Positions 61,401 through 64,000 of a stretch of DNA of 64,000 nucleotides are shown here, in pieces; the first letter of the stretch is position 1; each line of letters starts with the position of its first letter. Position numbers and translations under genes: made by a program. This DNA is from a virus. The notes below the pieces were generated by a model. It searched no databases. It saw nothing but the letters and a program-made list of their open reading frames with translations, and was not told the DNA's origin. The DNA lies in the IMG/VR virus record IMGVR_UViG_3300028197_000003, positions 1 through 64,000 of that record; one strand, given 5' to 3'.

Positions 61401-62492
61401 ATGGCTGAAGCGAAACAAACACTAGATGAAATGGAGAACCAGGTTACTAAAGGTGCGTCTAAAGCGGATCCTATGCCCAAGGCTCCCAACTACGTGCCTG
61501 ATAACGCCGCGATCGAAGATCTCGGTGGACCCACTCCTACTAATTCCAGACCAGATGACGACAGCAATAAGCTGAAGACACCTGGCGCATCCTTTGCCCA
61601 ATCAGGCGACGTTCAATTTAGGAACGCCGCTGGCAAAGTTCAACTTCCAGGACCTGCTGCTCTGAAGAGCACTGGTTATGGAAAAGGTGCCAACGAAGAA
61701 ACCGAATCCGAGGAAGAGGTGGTTGCAGAAACCCCCAAAACCAAAGATCCTGTTGTTGCTGAAGAAGAGCAAGTCGAAGCCATCGATATCGATGTGTCTG
61801 AAGACGTTGCTGCTTTACTCGAAGGAGAAGAACTCTCTGCCGAGTTCCAAGAAAAGACCGCTACAATCTTTGAAGCTGCTGTACGTAGCAAGATTGATCA
61901 AGTGGCAAGCACTCTGGAAGCTCAGTTCAGCGAAGCATTTGACCAAGAGGTCTCTAGCTTCAAGACTGAGATGACCGAGCGTGTTGATTCATACCTAGAG
62001 TTCGTTGCGAACGAGTGGATCAACGAGAATGCGCTGCAGGTCGAATCAGGAATCCGAAGTGAACTTTCGGAATCCTTTATGACGGGTCTCAAAGCCCTCT
62101 TTGAAGAACATTATGTTGAAATCCCTGAAGATAAATATGATGTCTTAGAAGCAATGACTTCTAAGTTAGATGAAATGGAGACAAAACTCAACGAACAGAT
62201 CGACAGCAACGTCGCATTGACTCAGCGACTGTCGGCGTCTGTTTCTGACAACATCCTCGATGAAGTAAGTGAAGGTTTGGCGCTGTCCCAAAAGGACAAG
62301 CTTTCGGAACTCTCTAAAGGTGTTGAGTTTGAAAGTGAAGAACAGTACCGGGAAAAGCTCGCTACTCTCAAGGAATCGTATTTTACGAAACCTGTAGTTG
62401 AGTCCCAAGAAGTTAGCAGCGAAGAGAGCCTCGTCGAAGATTACTCTCCGTCAATGAACGCATATCTCAATGCTCTAACTAAGTTCCAATAG
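61401..62492 (+). CDS. 22: Prohead scaffold protein gp22
   Basis: A 363-residue acidic protein. The central and C-terminal parts are long amphipathic helices (AELQEKTATIFEAAVRSKIDQVASTLEAQFSEAFDQEVSSFKTEMTERVDSYLEFVANEWINENALQVES; here summarised by the VANEWINEN motif near 200). VANEWIxxN and GLKxLFEEHYVEIPEDKYDVLE are hallmarks of T4-like gp22 (T4 269). The N-terminal 130 residues are Pro/Asn/Glu-rich and probably disordered. It forms the internal core and is removed by gp21. Confidence 0.92.
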   Translation: MAEAKQTLDEMENQVTKGASKADPMPKAPNYVPDNAAIEDLGGPTPTNSRPDDDSNKLKTPGASFAQSGDVQFRNAAGKVQLPGPAALKSTGYGKGANEETESEEEVVAETPKTKDPVVAEEEQVEAIDIDVSEDVAALLEGEELSAEFQEKTATIFEAAVRSKIDQVASTLEAQFSEAFDQEVSSFKTEMTERVDSYLEFVANEWINENALQVESGIRSELSESFMTGLKALFEEHYVEIPEDKYDVLEAMTSKLDEMETKLNEQIDSNVALTQRLSASVSDNILDEVSEGLALSQKDKLSELSKGVEFESEEQYREKLATLKESYFTKPVVESQEVSSEESLVEDYSPSMNAYLNALTKFQ

Positions 62493-62534
62493 TATTAGAA
62501 CAACACCCCCCCAACACCCTAATAGGTATACCCA

Positions 62535-63941
62535 ATGTTCAATTCTGGATCTCTCCAGAAGAAGTGGGCACCTCTGCTAGAGGCCGAAGGTCTTGATTCA
62601 ATCAAGGATTCCCACCGCAGAGCTGTAACAGCCCAACTTCTCGAAAACCAAGAACGTTTTCTCCGTGAGGAGCGTGCCTTCCTGAGCGAAGGACCCCCTA
62701 CGGTCAACACAGATCCCGGCGGCGCAGGCGTTGCTGGTTTTAGTGGCGGCGCTGGTGCCGCTGGTCCTGTCGCAGGTTTCGACCCTGTGCTGATCAGCTT
62801 GATCCGTCGCTCCATGCCCAACCTGGTCGCTTATGACCTCGCTGGTGTTCAGCCGATGAACGGTCCTACTGGACTGATCTTCGCAATGCGTTCACGCTAC
62901 GACGGTCAGTCTGGCACAGAAGCATTCTTCAACGAGCCCGATTCGGCATTCTCCGCACAGAACTCTAACGCCAGCTTGGCACAGGGTGACTACACCGGAG
63001 CAACTGATGGTGGTACTGCTGTTGGTTTTGGTACGACCGCCCAAGGTGGTAGCAACCCATCCATCCTCAACGGTGGTGCAGACAACGCTTACAGCACTGG
63101 ACAAGGTTTCAACACCCAAGCTTCTGAAGCACTGGGCGATGGTTCCTCGAACGACTTCCGTGAGATGGCGTTCAGCATCGAGAAAGTCTCGGTGACCGCC
63201 AAATCACGTGCCCTGAAGGCCGAGTACAGCCTTGAGCTTGCTCAAGACTTGAAGGCAATTCATGGTTTGGATGCCGAAGCGGAACTCGCCAACATCCTCA
63301 GCACAGAAATCCTTGCTGAGATCAACCGCGAGATCATCCGTACGATCTACAAGTCCGCCGAAGCTGGTGCTCAAACAAACACTGCCACAACTGGCGTGTT
63401 CGACCTTGACACCGACAGCAACGGTCGTTGGATGGTTGAGAAGTTCAAAGGAATGATCTTCCAACTGGAGCGTGATGCTAACGCCATCGCTCAAAGAACT
63501 CGTCGCGGGAAGGGTAATATCCTCCTTTGCTCCGCTGATGTTGCTTCTGCTCTGACCGCCGCTGGTCAACTGGACTACACCCCTGCCCTGTCAGCCAACA
63601 TGACTGTTGATGACACCGGCAACACCTTCGCTGGTGTGCTCAACGGTCGCTATCGCGTCTATATTGACCCGTTTGCTGCTAACTTGAGTCCTGATCAGTA
63701 TTACGTGATGGGCTACAAGGGTTCTAACCCTTATGACGCCGGTCTGTTCTACTGTCCTTACGTGCCCCTGCAAATGGTTCGCGCCGTTGGTCAGGACACC
63801 TTCCAGCCCAAAATTGGCTTCAAGACCCGCTACGGCATGGTCGCCAACCCTTACGCCGAAGGCACCACACAGGGTCTCGGACGTATTACCGCTGGTTCTA
63901 ACCGCTACTACCGTCGCGTCAAGGTCCAAAACCTTATGTGA
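62535..63941 (+). CDS. 23: Major capsid protein gp23
   Basis: A 468-residue capsid subunit (T4 gp23 521). MPNLVAYDLAGVQPMNGPTGLIFAMRSRY and the following region are the commonly sampled g23 segment; VEKVSVTAKSRALKAEYSLELAQDLKAIHGLDAEAELANILSTEILAEINREI and GRYRVYIDPFAANLSPDQYYVMGYKG are also diagnostic. The N-terminal 60 residues hold the prohead-protease cleavable piece. Codon use is the most GC-rich of the virion genes, in line with very high expression. A strong terminator follows. Confidence 0.96.
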   Translation: MFNSGSLQKKWAPLLEAEGLDSIKDSHRRAVTAQLLENQERFLREERAFLSEGPPTVNTDPGGAGVAGFSGGAGAAGPVAGFDPVLISLIRRSMPNLVAYDLAGVQPMNGPTGLIFAMRSRYDGQSGTEAFFNEPDSAFSAQNSNASLAQGDYTGATDGGTAVGFGTTAQGGSNPSILNGGADNAYSTGQGFNTQASEALGDGSSNDFREMAFSIEKVSVTAKSRALKAEYSLELAQDLKAIHGLDAEAELANILSTEILAEINREIIRTIYKSAEAGAQTNTATTGVFDLDTDSNGRWMVEKFKGMIFQLERDANAIAQRTRRGKGNILLCSADVASALTAAGQLDYTPALSANMTVDDTGNTFAGVLNGRYRVYIDPFAANLSPDQYYVMGYKGSNPYDAGLFYCPYVPLQMVRAVGQDTFQPKIGFKTRYGMVANPYAEGTTQGLGRITAGSNRYYRRVKVQNLM

Positions 63942-63959
63942 TCACGGATCACAGTCACC

Positions 63960-63987
63960 AAGACTCCCTTCGGGGGGTCTTTTTTTA
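63960..63987 (+). terminator. Intrinsic terminator after gene 23
   Basis: AAGACTCCC-TTCG-GGGGGTCTT followed by a T-run, with a UUCG tetraloop and one G-U pair in the stem. It closes the capsid transcript. Confidence 0.93.
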
Positions 63988-64000
63988 TGAGTATCTAATT

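Overview
The window is part of the genome of a T4-like cyanomyovirus, a tailed phage of marine Synechococcus or Prochlorococcus. Evidence: a complete ordered set of T4-type virion genes (25, 6, 8, 13, 14, 15, 16, 17, 18, 19, 20, 67, 21, 22, 23), very tight gene packing with ATGA/TAATG overlaps, giant Gly/Thr-rich baseplate and tail proteins of the cyanophage type, and repeated late-promoter motifs (CTAAATA/ATAAATA) directly upstream of gene blocks. DNA is moderately AT-rich by eye. No tRNA, integrase, transposon or CRISPR was seen.

Layout. (1) 1-1315: two or three small unknown genes and a roughly 700-bp non-coding stretch with iterated short repeats. (2) 6003 down to 1316, minus strand: an operon holding five SGNH/GDSL-hydrolase-like paralogues, a zinc-ribbon protein, a DUF3310-like protein and a tiny gene. 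(3) 7111-12808, plus strand, with one divergent gene at 6107-7078: sulfotransferase-like paralogues, a NodU/TobZ-type carbamoyltransferase, a sixth SGNH protein, a radical SAM protein, a GT-A glycosyltransferase-like protein and several tiny genes, mostly coupled by 4-bp overlaps. (4) 12844-40672, late promoters, plus strand: baseplate wedge (gp25, gp6, a 2747-aa protein, a 955-aa protein, gp8), a 2379-aa DUF4815-type tail protein, small conserved proteins and a 1430-aa modular fibre-like protein. (5) 40698-47870: an accessory island with genes on both strands: a methyltransferase, a diiron (ferritin/RNR-like) protein, three more sulfotransferase-like paralogues, two related P-loop proteins and an orphan TRAP-type (DctP) solute-binding protein. 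(6) 47902-63987: an adhesin-like protein, then neck, terminase, sheath, tube, portal, prohead core, protease, scaffold and major capsid, closed by a UUCG-loop terminator.

How it fits together. Regions 4 and 6 make the virion. Regions 2, 3 and 5 look like a chemical-decoration repertoire (acyl-ester hydrolysis or transfer, sulfation, carbamoylation, glycosylation, radical chemistry, methylation), probably acting on glycans or on virion or host surfaces. Several of these genes carry T4-late-type promoter motifs, on both strands, so they are probably expressed with the virion genes. This combined set, with its paralogue expansions, is my candidate for an undescribed system. Substrates cannot be read from sequence. 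All homology calls come from recognising motifs and family patterns; no searches were run.
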